A program made the translations under genes and the position numbers. 64,000 nucleotides of DNA from positions 5,022,001 to 5,086,000 of the forward strand of contig NZ_SHKY01000001.1 of the NCBI RefSeq assembly GCF_004217545.1, written 5' to 3'. Origin of the DNA: Krasilnikovia cinnamomea (GTDB lineage Bacteria > Actinomycetota > Actinomycetes > Mycobacteriales > Micromonosporaceae). Shown piece by piece: positions 1-8,586 of this stretch. Below the pieces are notes generated by a model. It made no database searches. It was not told the DNA's origin and saw nothing but the letters and a program-made list of their open reading frames with translations. Within the stretch, counting starts at the first letter, position 1; every line of letters begins with the position of its first letter.

Positions 1-174
1 GTGGCAGGCTCCATCGCGCCACCCCCTTTCCTGCCCTCGCAAATCCTGCCCCAGCCGGGCCGGTAACCCGGGGACCAGCGGTTTCTTGACGCTTTGTTAA
101 CGCCGCCGGGCCGGGCGCCCGGGTCGCGCCGGTGCCACCATGAGTCGGGCGCCGTTACGGGGAGGATCCGATCG
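1..174 (+). promoter_or_regulatory. Structured 5' leader of APC permease; possible divergent c-di-AMP (ydaO)-type element
   Basis: The stretch upstream of the permease start is rich in potential stems, such as the GCCGGGCC / GGTAACCCGGGG segment near positions 53-75. It carries CGCAAATCC (39-47) and GGGGACC (70-76), which recall the 5' core of ydaO-type c-di-AMP riboswitches. Those riboswitches control potassium transporters and cell-wall hydrolases in Gram-positive bacteria. The second conserved block of that class (GGGGTGAA-like) is not seen, and the left end may be cut off by the window. The assignment is therefore a weak inference from local motifs plus the kind of gene downstream. Confidence 0.25.
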
Positions 175-2127
175 ATGGCTGTTGCCGAGAAGGCGGCCGG
201 GGCGGGTGCCCCGCGGTTGCGGACGTGGCTGATGTCCGGGCTGGCCGACCGTTCCCAGCAGCATCAGGGCCCGCACGCCCAGCCGGGCGAGCAGCCGCAC
301 TCCTGGTGGAAGGTGATGTGCCTGACCGGCGTGGACTACTTCTCCACGCTGGGCTACCAGCCGGGCATCGCGGCGCTCGCCGCCGGGGTGCTGTCGCCGG
401 TCGCCACGCTGGTGCTGGTGCTGGTCACCCTGCTCGGGGCGCTGCCGGTGTACCGCCGGGTGGCCGCGGACAGCCCGCACGGCGAGGGTTCCATCGCGAT
501 GCTGGTGAAGCTGCTCTCGTTCTGGAAGGGCAAGCTGTTCGTCCTCGTGCTGCTGGGCTTCGCCGCGACGGACTTCATCATTACGATCACGCTGTCCGCG
601 GCGGACGCGACCGCGCACGTCGACGAGAACCCGTTCTGGCCCGACAGCCTGCGCGGCCACGAGGTCGTCGTGACGCTGGTGCTGCTGGCCGCGCTCGGGG
701 CGGTCTTCCTCAAGGGGTTCACGGAGGCCATCGGCGTCGCGGTCGCGCTTGTCGGGGTGTATCTCGCGCTGAATCTGGTGGTCGTGGCGGACGGCCTGTG
801 GCGGGTGCTGACCCATCCCACGCTCGTGGAGGACTGGACGTCCGCCATGACCACCCAGCACGGCAATCCGGCGCTCATCGTCGGCATCGCGTTGCTGGTC
901 TTCCCGAAGCTGGCGCTGGGCCTGTCCGGATTCGAGACCGGGGTCGCGGTGATGCCGCACATCAAGGGCGACCCGGACGACGTGCCGGCCCGCCCGCAGG
1001 GCCGGATCAGGGGCGCGAAGAAGCTGCTCACCGTGGCCGCCGGCATCATGAGCGTCTTCCTCATCACCAGCAGCATCGTGACCACGGTGCTGATCCCGCA
1101 GGAGGCATTCCAGAGTGGTGGGCCCGCGAACGGCCGCGCGCTGGCGTACCTGGCGCACGAGAACCTCGGCAACGTCTTCGGCACTATCTACGACCTGTCG
1201 ACGATCGGGATCCTGTGGTTCGCGGGGGCGTCCGCGATGGCGGGCCTGCTGAACCTCGTCCCGCGCTACCTGCCCCGGTACGGCATGGCCCCGTCCTGGG
1301 CGCGGGCAGTGCGCCCGCTGGTGCTGGTGTTCACCGCCACCGCGTTCCTCATCACCTGGATCTTCGACGCGGACGTGGACGCCCAGGGCGGCGCGTACGC
1401 CACCGGCGTGCTGGTGCTGATCACCTCCGCGGCCACCGCGGTGACGCTGTCCGCGCATCGCCGGGGCCAGCGGAAGCTGACCGTCGCCTTCGGGGTCATC
1501 TCGCTCGTCTTCACGTACACGACGATCGCGAACGTGGTCGAGCGGCCCGACGGCGTCAAGATCGCCGGGTGTTTCATCGCGGGCATCCTCGCGGTGTCGC
1601 TGATCTCCCGGATCTACCGGGCCTTCGAGCTGCGGGTCACCCACATCGAGACCGACGAGGTCACCGACCGCTTCCTGCGCGAGTGCGGCCGCCGCCAGAT
1701 CCGGCTGGTCGCCAACGAGCCGGACAGTCGCGACGCCGCCGAGTACAGCGCGAAGATCGCGCAGATCCTCGCGGACAACGACATGGCCGACGACCGGGAC
1801 ATCGTCTTCGTCGAGGTCACCGTCGTCGACGCCTCCGACTTCGAGACCGAGCTACACGTACGCGGTGAGGTGCTGCACCACCGGTACCGGGTGATCACGC
1901 TGGAAAGCTCGTCCGTGCCGAGCGCGCTCGCGGCCCTGCTGCTGCACGTGCGTGACGTCACCAACCGGCGCCCGCACATCTACTTCGAATGGACCGAGGG
2001 CAACCCGGCGGTGAACTTCCTTCGCTACCTGATCTTCGGCCAGGGTGAGGTGGCCCCGGTGACCCGGGAGATGCTGCGCCAGGCCGAGCCGGACCGCAAC
2101 CGGCGCCCCCACGTCCACGTGGGCTGA
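175..2127 (+). CDS. APC superfamily permease (KimA-like, possible K+ or amino acid transporter)
   Basis: A 650-residue integral membrane transporter. About 45 polar N-terminal residues precede the first membrane segment, which contains the LTGVDYFSTLGY motif. Roughly twelve hydrophobic segments follow to about residue 510, then a soluble C-terminal domain of about 130 residues. This plan (APC core plus cytosolic C-terminal domain) is that of KimA-type potassium importers and related actinobacterial amino acid permeases. The substrate cannot be decided from sequence. The ATG at 175 is chosen because GGGAGG sits nine bases upstream; a TTG at 94 would add an unlikely basic extension. The gene stands alone, followed by a same-strand glycosidase after a 128-bp gap. 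The structured leader hints at RNA-level control. Confidence 0.8.
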   Translation: MAVAEKAAGAGAPRLRTWLMSGLADRSQQHQGPHAQPGEQPHSWWKVMCLTGVDYFSTLGYQPGIAALAAGVLSPVATLVLVLVTLLGALPVYRRVAADSPHGEGSIAMLVKLLSFWKGKLFVLVLLGFAATDFIITITLSAADATAHVDENPFWPDSLRGHEVVVTLVLLAALGAVFLKGFTEAIGVAVALVGVYLALNLVVVADGLWRVLTHPTLVEDWTSAMTTQHGNPALIVGIALLVFPKLALGLSGFETGVAVMPHIKGDPDDVPARPQGRIRGAKKLLTVAAGIMSVFLITSSIVTTVLIPQEAFQSGGPANGRALAYLAHENLGNVFGTIYDLSTIGILWFAGASAMAGLLNLVPRYLPRYGMAPSWARAVRPLVLVFTATAFLITWIFDADVDAQGGAYATGVLVLITSAATAVTLSAHRRGQRKLTVAFGVISLVFTYTTIANVVERPDGVKIAGCFIAGILAVSLISRIYRAFELRVTHIETDEVTDRFLRECGRRQIRLVANEPDSRDAAEYSAKIAQILADNDMADDRDIVFVEVTVVDASDFETELHVRGEVLHHRYRVITLESSSVPSALAALLLHVRDVTNRRPHIYFEWTEGNPAVNFLRYLIFGQGEVAPVTREMLRQAEPDRNRRPHVHVG

Positions 2128-2255
2128 CTCCACAGGCGAGGGGCGCGGATCGTCCGTCAAGTCACAAACCAGGACTCCTTCGGGTGATTCCGCCGGACGC
2201 CTCCGATTCATCAAAATGTGTGCATACACCGTGGGCGGCGGCCTGAGGAGGAACG

Positions 2256-4259
2256 GTGCGCGCACGACAGGTCCACATCCTCGAGGGGAGCACCTTCGTC
2301 GTCAGCGACCCGGCCGGCGACATCGACGCCCGCCCCGACGAACCGGCGGGCCTGTTCTACCGGGACATGCGCCACCTGTCCCGCTGGCAGGTCCGGCTCA
2401 ACGGGCGCGAGCTGGAGGCGCTGTCCGGCGACGCCATCGAGTACGACGAGGCGCTGTTCTTCCTCGTCTCACCCACCGGCTCGCCGTACCGGAACTCGTC
2501 GGTGGTGTTGATCCGGCGCCGCCACGTCGGCGACGGGATGCAGGAACACCTGCAGCTCGACAACCACGGCACGGGACCGCTGCGGGCCGAGATCAGCCTG
2601 CTGTTCGCCGCGGACTTCGCGGACATCTTCGAGATCAAGGACCACCTCGCGAAGGTGGGCCGCTTCTACCACCGGCTCGAACAGGACCGGGTGGTCCTCG
2701 GGTACGAGCGGGCCGACCTGCGCCGGGAGACCACGATCGAGGCCCCGGGCGCGTTCTTCACCGAGTCGTCGCTGGCGTACCGGGTGGAACTGCAACCCGG
2801 CGAGACCTGGCGTACGGACATCGAGATCTCCGTCGCGACCGAGCATCTGCGCCCCGTGCCGAAGCTGTCCCACCAGCCCAACATCCCCGGCACCCTGGAC
2901 GGCTGGCTGGCCGCCGCCCCCCGCCTGGAGACGGACTGGCAGGACCTGCACCGCGTGTACCGGCGCAGCCTCGTCGACCTGGCCGCGCTGCGGTTCTTCC
3001 CGGAGACCGTCCCGAACTCGTCGCTGCCCGCCGCCGGACTGCCCTGGTTCATGGCGCTGTTCGGCCGCGACAGCCTGCTGGCCAGCTACCAGGCGCTGCC
3101 GTTCGCCCCGGAACTGTGCCGCACCACGCTGCGCGCGCTCGCCGCGCAGCAGGCCGCCGAGTTCGACGACTTCCGCGACGCCGAACCGGGCAAAATCCTG
3201 CACGAGCTGCGGCACGGCGAGCTGACCCACTTCGCCGAACGCCCGCACTCGCCGTACTACGGCTCCGCGGACAGCACGCCGCTGTTCCTGGTCGTCCTCG
3301 ACGAGTACGAGCGCTGGACCGGCGACCGGGCCACGGTGCGGGAGCTGGAACCGGCCGCGCGGGCCGCGATGACCTGGATCGAAGAGCACGGCGACCTCGA
3401 CGGCGACGGATACCTGGAGTACCGCACTCGCAATCCGCGTACCGGCCTGGTGAACCAGTGCTGGAAGGACTCCTGGAACTCGATCGTCCACCCCGACGGC
3501 ACGCTCGCGGCCGGACCGCCCGCGGTCTGCGAGATCCAGGGGTACGCGTACGACGCGCGCCGCCGCACCGCCCGGCTGGCCCGCGAGGTGTGGCGGGACC
3601 CGGCGTGGGGGATGCACCTCGACGCGGACGCGGACGCCCTCGCGCAACGGTTCCACCGCGACTTCTGGCTCGACGACATCGGCTGCTACGCGTTCGCGCT
3701 CGACGGCGCGAAGGCGCCCGTACCCACCCTCACCTCGAACGTCGGCCACCTGCTGTGGAGCGGGATCGTCCCGGACACGGCCGCCGAACGGGTCGTCGCC
3801 CACCTCACCGGCGACCGGCTCTTCTCCGGCTGGGGCATCCGCACGCTGGCCAGCGGGCAGCTCGCCTACAACCCGGTCGAGTACCACAACGGGACGGTGT
3901 GGCCGCACGACACCGCCCTGGTCGCCGCGGGCCTGGCCCGGTACGGCTACCGCGAGCAGGCCAGCCGGCTGGCCGTGGCGACGCTGGAAGCGGCCCGCTA
4001 CTTCGACGACCGGCTGCCGGAGGTCTTCGTCGGCTACGACCGGCACGTCACCCGGATGCCGGTGGAGTATCCGACCGCCTGCTCGCCGCAGGCCTGGGCC
4101 ACCGGCACCCCGCTGCTGTTGCTGCGGGTCCTGCTCGGCCTGGACCCGACCCCGGAACGGCTGCTCAGCAAGCCGCACCTGGTCGCGCCGATCGGTTCGC
4201 TGGCCCTGCGCGGCATCCCCGGCCGCTGGGGCCGCGACGAGGTCCAGGGCACCCCGTGA
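2256..4259 (+). CDS. Glycogen debranching-type glycosidase (GDE N-terminal domain, amylo-alpha-1,6-glucosidase fold)
   Basis: A 667-residue cytosolic protein with no signal peptide. Residues 1-200 match the beta-sandwich N-terminal domain of bacterial glycogen-debranching proteins (GDE_N_bis), with the motif LFYRDMRHLS. The rest is an (alpha/alpha)6-barrel with FMALFGRDSL and WEDSW-like (CWKDSWNSI) segments that line the active site in this family. The likely role is hydrolysis of alpha-glucosidic links in glycogen, trehalose-type or storage glucans; substrate is inferred from family only. The GTG start at 2256 has GAGGAGG immediately upstream. It ends one base before the stop of the convergent propeller gene, with no terminator visible between them. 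Confidence 0.8.
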   Translation: MRARQVHILEGSTFVVSDPAGDIDARPDEPAGLFYRDMRHLSRWQVRLNGRELEALSGDAIEYDEALFFLVSPTGSPYRNSSVVLIRRRHVGDGMQEHLQLDNHGTGPLRAEISLLFAADFADIFEIKDHLAKVGRFYHRLEQDRVVLGYERADLRRETTIEAPGAFFTESSLAYRVELQPGETWRTDIEISVATEHLRPVPKLSHQPNIPGTLDGWLAAAPRLETDWQDLHRVYRRSLVDLAALRFFPETVPNSSLPAAGLPWFMALFGRDSLLASYQALPFAPELCRTTLRALAAQQAAEFDDFRDAEPGKILHELRHGELTHFAERPHSPYYGSADSTPLFLVVLDEYERWTGDRATVRELEPAARAAMTWIEEHGDLDGDGYLEYRTRNPRTGLVNQCWKDSWNSIVHPDGTLAAGPPAVCEIQGYAYDARRRTARLAREVWRDPAWGMHLDADADALAQRFHRDFWLDDIGCYAFALDGAKAPVPTLTSNVGHLLWSGIVPDTAAERVVAHLTGDRLFSGWGIRTLASGQLAYNPVEYHNGTVWPHDTALVAAGLARYGYREQASRLAVATLEAARYFDDRLPEVFVGYDRHVTRMPVEYPTACSPQAWATGTPLLLLRVLLGLDPTPERLLSKPHLVAPIGSLALRGIPGRWGRDEVQGTP

Positions 4260-4260
4260 G

Positions 4261-5769
4261 TCAGTGGGTGAGGTTCAGCGCGGCGACGTAGCCGGTACCG
4301 CCGCCGCCGGAGTAGCCGCCCGCGACGTAGACGTCGCGCCCGTCCGGGCTGGTCGTGAGGGCGTTGGCGTAGCGCATCCCGCTGCCGGTGACGCAGCCGG
4401 TGGTCGTGGTCGAGATGCAGCCCGACGTACCGGTGATCTGGGTGAGCTCGCCGGTGGTGTTGTCGTGGCGGAACGCCGCGACCGCGTTGGCCCCGAACGC
4501 CGACACGAACGCGAACAGGCCGTCGTCGCTGAACGTCATCGAGGTCGGCCCGGTGATCGCCCGGGCGCTGCCGCACCCGGTGATCGCGGTGCTGCCGGAG
4601 GCGTACAGGCAGGCGTTCGGGCTGGCGAGCTGGGTCAGCACCCCGGTGCTGGTGTTGCGGGTGAAGGCGGCGACGCTGTTGCTGTCGTAGCCCATCACGT
4701 ACACGGTCTTGCCGTTCGGGGCGATCGCCACGTTGTAGGCGCCCGAGAGGCCCTTGGCGGAGGTGCAGTTCGCGATCGCGGTGGAGCCGCTGTCGTACAG
4801 GCAGGCGTTCGGGTCGGCGGGCTGGGTGAGTGCGCCGGTGGTGGTGTTGACCTGGAACACCGCGACGGCGTCGCTGTTGTACGACGCCACGTACAGGCTC
4901 GTGCCGTCGGGTGCGATGCGCAGGTAGTACGGCTGTCCCAGCCCGTAACCCCGCGCGCAGCCGCTGACTGTGGTGTTGGTGATGCACCCGGCCGTGCCCG
5001 CGAGCTGGGTCAGCACTCCCGTGGTGGAGTTGCGGCTGAAGACCGTCACCGAGTTGGAGGAGTACCCCGCCACGTAGACGAAGTCGCCGTCCGGGCTCAT
5101 GGCGATGCCGTCGGCGCCGGCGATGCTGCGCGCCGACGTGCAGCCGCCGGGGTTGCTGACGGTGCTGTCGTACAGGCACTTGTTCGGGCTGGCCAGCGCG
5201 GTGAGCACGCCGGTGCTGGTGTTGCGGCTGAACGCGGTGACCGTCGAGCTGCGGGAGGCGACGGCGTACAGGTGCTTGCCGTCCGGGCTGATCGCCATGT
5301 CGTAGACGCCGTCGAGCGAGCCGGACACGGTGGTGCAGTTGGTGATGGCGGCATTGCTGACACACCGGTTCGGGCTGGCCAGCTGCGTGAGCGCCCCGGT
5401 CGAAGCGTTCCGGGAGAACTCGGCGATGCTGTTGCTCACGGACGTGGCGACGTACGCGTGGTCGCCGTCCGGGCTGACCACCACGCTCTCGCCCTCTTGG
5501 ATGCCGGTGGCCGTGCCGCAGCCGCCCGAGCCGTTGTGGCTGAAACAGCCCACGGTCTGGGTCAGGCCGAACGTGGCGCGCGCCGTGAACGACGACGCGG
5601 GGCCCGAGGTGGTGGCCGAGAAGGCGGCCAGGCTGGTGGGGAGCAGCCCGAGTCCGGCCAGGCTCAGCACCACCAGCAGGGCGAGGCCGGCCCGCAGGCC
5701 GCGATGGGTACGGCCGGGCCGCCTCACCGGGCGCCGTCCCCGGCGAGCCCACGATGCGCCGCCAGCCAT
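4261..5769 (-). CDS. Secreted beta-propeller (YVTN/lactonase-like) protein with SipW-type signal sequence
   Basis: A 502-residue exported protein. After a basic start, residues 20-50 form a hydrophobic segment ending in LAAFSATTSGPASSF, the small-residue pattern seen in SipW-dependent signal peptides. Then come seven or so repeats of about 55 residues with the motifs SPDG.. YVA and NTSTGVLTQLASPN, each carrying Cys pairs (for example GCxSA and NCT). This is typical of YVTN/3-carboxymuconate-cyclase-like propellers. Enzyme activity is unproven; it may be a structural or adhesive surface protein. The ATG at 5769 is preceded by GGAGGGAGG. It lies 61 bp downstream of the signal peptidase on the same strand, which suggests it is one of that peptidase's clients. 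Confidence 0.75.
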   Translation of the reverse strand: MAGGASWARRGRRPVRRPGRTHRGLRAGLALLVVLSLAGLGLLPTSLAAFSATTSGPASSFTARATFGLTQTVGCFSHNGSGGCGTATGIQEGESVVVSPDGDHAYVATSVSNSIAEFSRNASTGALTQLASPNRCVSNAAITNCTTVSGSLDGVYDMAISPDGKHLYAVASRSSTVTAFSRNTSTGVLTALASPNKCLYDSTVSNPGGCTSARSIAGADGIAMSPDGDFVYVAGYSSNSVTVFSRNSTTGVLTQLAGTAGCITNTTVSGCARGYGLGQPYYLRIAPDGTSLYVASYNSDAVAVFQVNTTTGALTQPADPNACLYDSGSTAIANCTSAKGLSGAYNVAIAPNGKTVYVMGYDSNSVAAFTRNTSTGVLTQLASPNACLYASGSTAITGCGSARAITGPTSMTFSDDGLFAFVSAFGANAVAAFRHDNTTGELTQITGTSGCISTTTTGCVTGSGMRYANALTTSPDGRDVYVAGGYSGGGGTGYVAALNLTH

Positions 5770-5830
5770 CCGTCCTCCCTCCGGGTCTACGTCGGCCGGG
5801 ATACGCCGGACATGAGAGTTCTCGATCAGT

Positions 5831-6718
5831 TCAGGCGTGGGTTTTGCGCTTGCCGTTCGGCCGGGCATTGCGGGGATGCTTCTGCCTCGGCCGGGTGTCG
5901 ACGGGACGCTTCGGCCTCGCCTGGAGGGAAACCTCGGCCCTGCCGGGGCTCTGCGGCGACGCTTCGGTCTCGGGTGCGCTCTGTGTGGGCGCTTCGGTCT
6001 CGGGAGCGGTCTGCGTGGGCGCTTCCGCCTGGGGAGCGGTCTGCGTGGGCGCTTCCGCCGCGGCCCGGAGGCGCGGGGTGGCGGGCAGCCGCAGCACCAG
6101 TCCCAGCGCGGCCAGCACCAGCAGGCTCTGCGTCACGAACATCGCCGGGTGCCCCTCGCGCAGCAGCAGCGTGGCCAGCCCGATCCGGGGCACCAGCAGC
6201 CGTCCGATGCCGCGCACCTGGTCCCGGTTCGTACGGAACGGGTCGTCGCTGCCGTTCGCGTCGCCGCGCGTGAGCAGCCGGCCCTGCTCGTCGAACCCGA
6301 CGATCCGGTGTGTGAGGGTCTGGCCGGGGTGCACCTGGTCGGGGACGGTCACGACCTGGCCCACCGCGGGCTGCCAGTCCGGCCCCGGCGGGGAGCTGAT
6401 CACCACGTCGCCGCGGTGCACCCGCGGGCTCATCGACCCGCTCACGATCACCGCGGAGGTCCAGCCCCAGGTCAGCGGCAGCAGCGTCCAGGCGAGGACC
6501 GCCGCTGCGGCGGCCAGCAGGCCGATCGCCACCAGCCGTACCACCGGCAGGGACCAGCGCAGCGTCAGCCCGGGCCGCGAGTCGGGAACCTGCTGGTCCT
6601 CGATCGCCGTGGGCACCTTCGCGACGGCGTCGGTTGCCGGGCGGCCCTGGGTTGCGGTGCCGGGGCCGCCCGGGAGCTTCGAGTCCGTGGCGTGGCGCTG
6701 CGTGGTCGTGGTGGTCAT
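5831..6718 (-). CDS. SipW/ER-type signal peptidase I (S26B)
   Basis: A 295-residue membrane peptidase. Residues 50-80 form the first transmembrane segment. The catalytic Ser lies in VSGSMSP, and the usual Lys is replaced by His in LTHRIV, followed by TRGDAN with the third conserved Asp. This Ser-His-Asp arrangement is the archaeal/ER/SipW class rather than the LepB class. A second hydrophobic segment (TQSLLVLAALGLVLRL) is followed by a low-complexity tail repeating APTQTAPQAE-like units and ending in a strongly basic stretch. The start ATG lies two bases after the stop of the TasA-like gene, so the two are translationally linked. Expected role: cleaving TasA-like precursors at the membrane for surface fibre assembly. 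Confidence 0.85.
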   Translation of the reverse strand: MTTTTTQRHATDSKLPGGPGTATQGRPATDAVAKVPTAIEDQQVPDSRPGLTLRWSLPVVRLVAIGLLAAAAAVLAWTLLPLTWGWTSAVIVSGSMSPRVHRGDVVISSPPGPDWQPAVGQVVTVPDQVHPGQTLTHRIVGFDEQGRLLTRGDANGSDDPFRTNRDQVRGIGRLLVPRIGLATLLLREGHPAMFVTQSLLVLAALGLVLRLPATPRLRAAAEAPTQTAPQAEAPTQTAPETEAPTQSAPETEASPQSPGRAEVSLQARPKRPVDTRPRQKHPRNARPNGKRKTHA

Positions 6719-6720
6719 GG

Positions 6721-7296
6721 TCAGCTCGCCGCCTGCCAGTTGAACGTCGCGCTCGCGGTGGCGCCCTGCTGGGCGTCGGGCGTGGTGGCGTTCAGGGTGT
6801 ACGTGATGCGGTAGGTGCGGACCTGCCCGGCGCCGGTGGGGGCGAAGGTGCCCACGCCCGAGGTGAAGTCGGTCTTGGTGCTGCCGAAGTTCGCGAGCGT
6901 GCCGGTGTAGGTGGGCCCGCCTGCGGGGGTGAAGCCGGTGCAGCTGCTGAAGTCGCCGCCGGTGCCCTCTTCGACCTGCAGGTCCAGGTAGGGGCCGAGG
7001 GCGCCGGACACGGCGGAGCTGTACAGCTTGACGGTGCCGGAGAGGCTGCCGTTGTAGGTCAGCTTGATGCACTTCTGGGCCGTCGAGCCGGGCCGCAGGC
7101 CGCTGGCGGTGAACATCGCGGAGCTGCTGTCGTCGTCGTTGAGGGCGACGGTGCCGGCGTTCCAGGAGTTGGCGGCGTTGTTGGTCGACGCCGTGAAAGC
7201 GGCGCTGGACGCCTGCCACATCACGCCGGTGCTGAGCGCGATGCCACCGACGACCGTCGCGGCCGCCGCGATCATGCTCATTCCGCCACGCTGCAT
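6721..7296 (-). CDS. TasA/camelysin-like secreted protein (SipW substrate)
   Basis: A 191-residue precursor. MQRGGMSMIAAAATVV begins a signal segment that runs to WQASSAAFTAST, with a cleavage region rich in Ala/Ser and an AFT motif. The mature part (about 155 residues) contains NSWNAGTVAL, GLRPGSTAQKCIKLTYNGSL and an all-beta composition. These features are typical of TasA/camelysin-family proteins, which form matrix fibres or cell-surface proteins in Bacillus. The ATG at 7296 has GAAGGA seven bases upstream. It is first in the minus-strand module and directly coupled to the signal peptidase. The family call rests on motif and context; no enzyme function is expected. Confidence 0.75.
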   Translation of the reverse strand: MQRGGMSMIAAAATVVGGIALSTGVMWQASSAAFTASTNNAANSWNAGTVALNDDDSSSAMFTASGLRPGSTAQKCIKLTYNGSLSGTVKLYSSAVSGALGPYLDLQVEEGTGGDFSSCTGFTPAGGPTYTGTLANFGSTKTDFTSGVGTFAPTGAGQVRTYRITYTLNATTPDAQQGATASATFNWQAAS

Positions 7297-7444
7297 CAGA
7301 AGTTCCTTCCCTCGACCGGGAGCTCTGAGTGCCAACCGGTGCTGTCGACATCCAAGGTCGGCGACCAGGGTCAACTCAGCCTCAATCGGGCTTCAAGGAA
7401 CCGGCAAGGATCTGACGAATCTGTCCGGGCGTGGCGGAACCGGT

Positions 7445-7630
7445 TCAGCTCAGGTCGTGGGCGCAGTCGTAGCCGTAGTCGCCGCCGGTGTCCGTGACAT
7501 GCATGTCCGCGGGCACCCGCAGGGGTGGGGGCGCGGCGGGTGGCCGCCCGGTACGGCCGTCGGCGTCGTGCGCCTCGTCGTACTCGTACTCATCGCAGTC
7601 GGGCTGCGGGACGGCCTGGACCTCCGTCAT
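7445..7630 (-). CDS. Small acidic protein of unknown function (61 aa)
   Basis: Not a family I recognise. It has 61 residues, is acidic and Pro/Asp/Tyr-rich, with an N-terminal DCDEYEYDEAHD run and a C-terminal GGDYGYDCAHDLS. The two halves echo each other (DCDEYEYDEAHD and YGYDCAHD), suggesting an internal duplication or a metal-binding or partner-binding motif. A good ribosome-binding site (GGAGG, six bases before ATG) supports expression. It sits 73 bp downstream of the STAS/ATPase fusion on the same strand and could be co-transcribed with it. A peptide precursor is possible but no maturation enzyme is next to it. Confidence 0.55.
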   Translation of the reverse strand: MTEVQAVPQPDCDEYEYDEAHDADGRTGRPPAAPPPLRVPADMHVTDTGGDYGYDCAHDLS

Positions 7631-7702
7631 GGCGAACCTCCGCGGGACTCGGTACGCGCGTCCCCTCCATGCTGCCCACCCGGCGTCCCGGGCGCCAGGG
7701 AT

Positions 7703-8479
7703 TCAGGCGCCGCGCCGGGTGGCCAGCGTGGCCCACACGGTCTTGCCGGCTGGGTGGCGGGCCAGCGTTCCCCAGCCGGTCGACACCCGCTCGATGATCA
7801 TCAGCCCGCGGCCGCGGTCGCGCAGGGGGTGCCGGTCCGCGTCGGCCGCGCGCGGGGCGGGCGGCGCCGGGTTCTCGTCGCGTACGGCGATCGTCAGGGT
7901 GCCGTCGCGCAGGTCGACCGAGACGATCACGTCGCCGCGGCCGTGCTCGACCGCGTTCGCGGTCAGCTCGCTGACCACCAGCTGCGCGTCGTCGATGGCG
8001 TCGAGCGCGTCCCACTGGTGGCAGGCGCGGGCCACCAGCCGCCGGCTGGCCGCCGTCGCCTCCGGGGCGGCCGGGTACCGCTCGCACGCCCACGGCGGGG
8101 TGAGCATGCCGCCCGGGTTGCGCAGCGCGTACCCGACGGCCTCGTCGACGCCGCGGAACAGCGACCGCGACTGCACCAGCCACCCCAGCCGCAGCGCCAG
8201 CGCCGGGCTGGGATTGGCCCACAGCAGCAGGACGCCCGGCCGGCGGCCCGCGCCCGAGTGCAGCTCGCCGAGGGCGGCGCCGTCGATCTCCCCGGCGATC
8301 TCCAGGCGGGTCAGGTCGATGATCACCGCGCGTGGCTGCTCGTTGCAGGCGTGATCCAGCGCCTGAGCGAGATCGGTCTGGCTGCGCGCGGTCCACAGGC
8401 CCGCCGGGCACAGCATGATCAACCCCTGGGCCAGATCCGGCTGGGATCCCACGGTGAGATCGGCAGGCTGCGTGGTCAT
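7703..8479 (-). CDS. STAS + anti-sigma regulatory ATPase (HATPase_c) fusion protein
   Basis: A 258-residue cytosolic regulator. Residues 1-110 look like an anti-sigma-factor-antagonist (STAS) domain, with PRAVIIDLTRLEIAGEID around the place where a phosphorylatable Ser would sit. Residues 115-258 are a GHKL ATPase of the RsbW/SpoIIAB type with the N-box ELTANAVEHG and the G-box RGRGLMIIERV. Families of this type bind sigma factors or phosphorylate partner STAS proteins in partner-switching stress and development circuits. Its own sigma target is not visible here. The start at 8479 has no strong ribosome-binding site, so a slightly different start is possible. Confidence 0.8.
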   Translation of the reverse strand: MTTQPADLTVGSQPDLAQGLIMLCPAGLWTARSQTDLAQALDHACNEQPRAVIIDLTRLEIAGEIDGAALGELHSGAGRRPGVLLLWANPSPALALRLGWLVQSRSLFRGVDEAVGYALRNPGGMLTPPWACERYPAAPEATAASRRLVARACHQWDALDAIDDAQLVVSELTANAVEHGRGDVIVSVDLRDGTLTIAVRDENPAPPAPRAADADRHPLRDRGRGLMIIERVSTGWGTLARHPAGKTVWATLATRRGA

Positions 8480-8559
8480 CGCGTGACGGGCACCGGGCCG
8501 AGAGGGGGCTGCATGGTGGCCCCAGTATGCCCGACCCCGGCACGCCGGTGATGCTGGGT

Positions 8560-8573
8560 GGCGCCATGGCGCC
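8560..8573 (-). terminator. Hairpin downstream of PPOX gene
   Basis: A perfect 14-bp palindrome, GGCGCCATGGCGCC, lies just past the stop of the PPOX flavoprotein gene and before the next minus-strand gene. There is no T-run, which is common for actinomycete terminators. It could equally be a protein-binding site. Confidence 0.4.
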
Positions 8574-8586
8574 CGGCTGGTCGTCG

